DNA of 6,661 nucleotides from Crocinitomicaceae bacterium. Lineage in GTDB: Bacteria; Bacteroidota; Bacteroidia; Flavobacteriales_D; Crocinitomicaceae. Below are positions 5,102-6,661 of the stretch, in pieces; position 1 is the first letter of the stretch, and each line of letters opens with the position of its first letter. The stretch is taken from contig JALQTG010000182.1 of assembly GCA_023264075.1 (NCBI GenBank), positions 1 through 6,661 of the forward strand, written 5' to 3'. Under the pieces are notes generated by a model. It was not told where the DNA came from. It made no database searches and saw nothing but the letters and a program-made list of their open reading frames with translations. A program made the translations under genes and the position numbers.

Positions 5102-6661
5102 ATGGATAAAGTATCGTATATAGGTAACGCAGATGTAAATGCGATTGATGAGTTATACATCTCTTACAAGAAAGACCCTGAAAGTGTTGACATTGGATGG
5201 AAAAAGTTCTTTGAAGGCTTTGAATTTGCTCAAACAAACTACGAGGGAGGTGGTGTACCTGAAAACTTCCAAAAAGAATTTAAAGTAATTAACCTCATCG
5301 AGGGTTATCGTTCTCGCGGACATCTGTTTACGAAAACAAACCCCGTTCGTGAACGCAGAAAATATTCGCCAACGCTAGCAATTGAAAACTTTGGTCTTTC
5401 AGAAGAAGATTGGAATACTGAGTTTGAAGCTGGAAATGAGATTGGGGTTGGCCGAGCGACACTTCGCGCGATTGTTGACCACCTAGAGGAAGCATATTGC
5501 GAAAGTATCGGAATAGAATTCCACTACATTCGTGACCCAGAGCGTAAGGCATGGTTCATGAACAAAATTGAACTCGATAATCGTCCAAAATTTTCGAACG
5601 ACGACAAAAAAGAAATCTACCAAAAATTAAGTGAAGCTACCTTATTCGAACAGTTCCTGCAACGTAAATTCGTTGGTCAAAAAAGGTTCTCTGTGGAAGG
5701 TGGAGAAGCCCTTATTGCAGGTCTTGATCGTCTCGTACGCAAAGGTGCATCATTGGGTGTTGAAGAATTCGTAATGGGTATGGCCCATCGCGGTCGTTTG
5801 AACACACTTGTAAATATCTTCGACAAAGATGTTGAAGAATTATTCGGTGAATTCGAAGGAAAAGAATTTGATGACGATGATTCATTTGACGGGGATGTGA
5901 AGTACCATTTAGGTCAAACCAGACACATTGAGGTAGATGGTAAAAAAGTACAATTAACACTTGCTCCCAACCCCTCACATTTGGAGGCTGTTGATCCAGT
6001 AGTGGAAGGAATTGTACGTGCCAAAATTGACGATTACCTAAAAGACGAAAATAAAATAGTACCCATTCTCGTGCATGGTGATGCTGCCATTGCTGCGCAA
6101 GGTGTTGTATATGAAGTGATCCAAATGGCACAGCTAGATGGATACAGAACTGGTGGAACAATACATATTGTAGTGAACAACCAAGTTGGTTTTACAACGA
6201 ACTATTTGGATGCTCGTTCTAGTACGTATTGTACAGATGTCGGAAAAACAACGTTGTCCCCTGTCTTCCATGTCAACGGAGATGATGTTGAAGCTGTTGC
6301 TCAAACGTTTTTAATTGCTTTAGAATATAGGCAACAGTTTAATCGTGATATTTTCATCGACCTACTGTGCTATAGAAAATATGGACACAATGAAGGAGAT
6401 GAGCCAAAATTCACACAACCTAAATTGTACAAAGCGATTGCAACTCACCCGAATCCACGGGAGATATATGAAGCTAAATTAATTCAACAAGGAACTATCG
6501 ATCAAGCGCATGCTGATGCAGTTTCTTCGGACTTAAATACACGTCTCGATGCGTATTTCGAAGCGGCGAAAAAACAAGAAAAAGTAAACGTTACGAATTT
6601 CTTGGGCGACTTGTGGAAAGATTTCTCCAAAGGGAAAGCAGAAGATTTTGAATACTCGCCA
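5102..6661 (+). CDS. sucA: 2-oxoglutarate dehydrogenase E1 component (3' end missing)
   Basis: Thiamine-diphosphate enzyme that decarboxylates 2-oxoglutarate and passes the succinyl group to the lipoyl domain of E2 (SucB) in the TCA cycle. The first 520 residues are visible, a little over half of the usual 900-plus. Seen in order: the N-terminal helix typical of OGDH E1 (NADVNAIDELYISYKKDP, then SVDIGWKKFF, 9-37), MAHRGRLN (227-234, His229), YHLG (268-271, His269), NPSHLEAVDPVVEG (290-303), the cofactor/metal site HGDAA (Asp327) through NNQVGFTT (Asn360), ARSSTYCTD (371-379), and CYRKYGHNEGDEP (423-435). By alignment in memory with human OGDH, Asp327, Asn360 and Val362 correspond to the Mg ligands. 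The ATG at 5102 is chosen because translation begins directly with the conserved N-terminal segment. An acidic stretch (DDDD, 257-260) precedes DVKYHLG. Divergent from uvrC; sucB would be expected downstream, outside the window. Confidence 0.96.
   Translation, partial: MDKVSYIGNADVNAIDELYISYKKDPESVDIGWKKFFEGFEFAQTNYEGGGVPENFQKEFKVINLIEGYRSRGHLFTKTNPVRERRKYSPTLAIENFGLSEEDWNTEFEAGNEIGVGRATLRAIVDHLEEAYCESIGIEFHYIRDPERKAWFMNKIELDNRPKFSNDDKKEIYQKLSEATLFEQFLQRKFVGQKRFSVEGGEALIAGLDRLVRKGASLGVEEFVMGMAHRGRLNTLVNIFDKDVEELFGEFEGKEFDDDDSFDGDVKYHLGQTRHIEVDGKKVQLTLAPNPSHLEAVDPVVEGIVRAKIDDYLKDENKIVPILVHGDAAIAAQGVVYEVIQMAQLDGYRTGGTIHIVVNNQVGFTTNYLDARSSTYCTDVGKTTLSPVFHVNGDDVEAVAQTFLIALEYRQQFNRDIFIDLLCYRKYGHNEGDEPKFTQPKLYKAIATHPNPREIYEAKLIQQGTIDQAHADAVSSDLNTRLDAYFEAAKKQEKVNVTNFLGDLWKDFSKGKAEDFEYSP

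Noticed and set aside
5025..6161. Minus-strand open frames of 70-149 codons opposite sucA
   Set aside because: Antisense to conserved SucA segments; His/Gln/Leu-rich translations typical of shadow frames.

Overview
The window looks like chromosomal DNA from a Bacteroidota bacterium, probably of the Flavobacteriales type. The evidence is AT-rich sequence, start regions without clear Shine-Dalgarno sites, three upstream matches to the Bacteroidota -7 promoter element TAnnTTTG, and the protein character of UvrC, SucA and the porin. No rRNA, tRNA, CRISPR array or insertion sequence was found.

Left part (1-2892, minus strand): a tightly packed four-gene operon. In transcription order it encodes a receiver-only response regulator (2846-2433), an outer-membrane beta-barrel porin with a histidine-rich segment (2436-1366), a short secreted PstS-like binding protein (1376-930), and a membrane sensor histidine kinase (943 to beyond base 1, so its ATPase domain is missing here). 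Consecutive genes overlap by 4, 11 and 14 bases, which suggests translational coupling. No ABC permease or ATPase is present. The simplest reading is an envelope sensory module: the porin admits a solute, the small binding protein detects it, the kinase signals across the inner membrane, and the lone receiver is the output. The ligand is unknown. A 258-base non-coding stretch (2847-3104) precedes the operon and carries a candidate promoter and two inverted repeats.

Middle (3105-4907, minus strand): complete uvrC, the nuclease subunit of nucleotide excision repair. It contains an 11-base G tract (C on the plus strand, 3538-3548) between two catalytic aspartates of the C-terminal nuclease. Gain or loss of one G would stop translation within about a dozen codons, so this may be a slippage-prone switch in a repair gene, or a sequencing-error hotspot.

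Right part (5102-6661, plus strand): the first 520 codons of sucA, the E1 component of 2-oxoglutarate dehydrogenase (TCA cycle). It is divergent from uvrC across a 194-base spacer (4908-5101) holding a candidate promoter for each direction and a perfect 12-base palindrome just before the sucA start codon.

The most interesting items are the porin/binding-protein/kinase/receiver operon and the poly-G tract in uvrC. All functional statements rest on reading motifs by eye; no database search was run.
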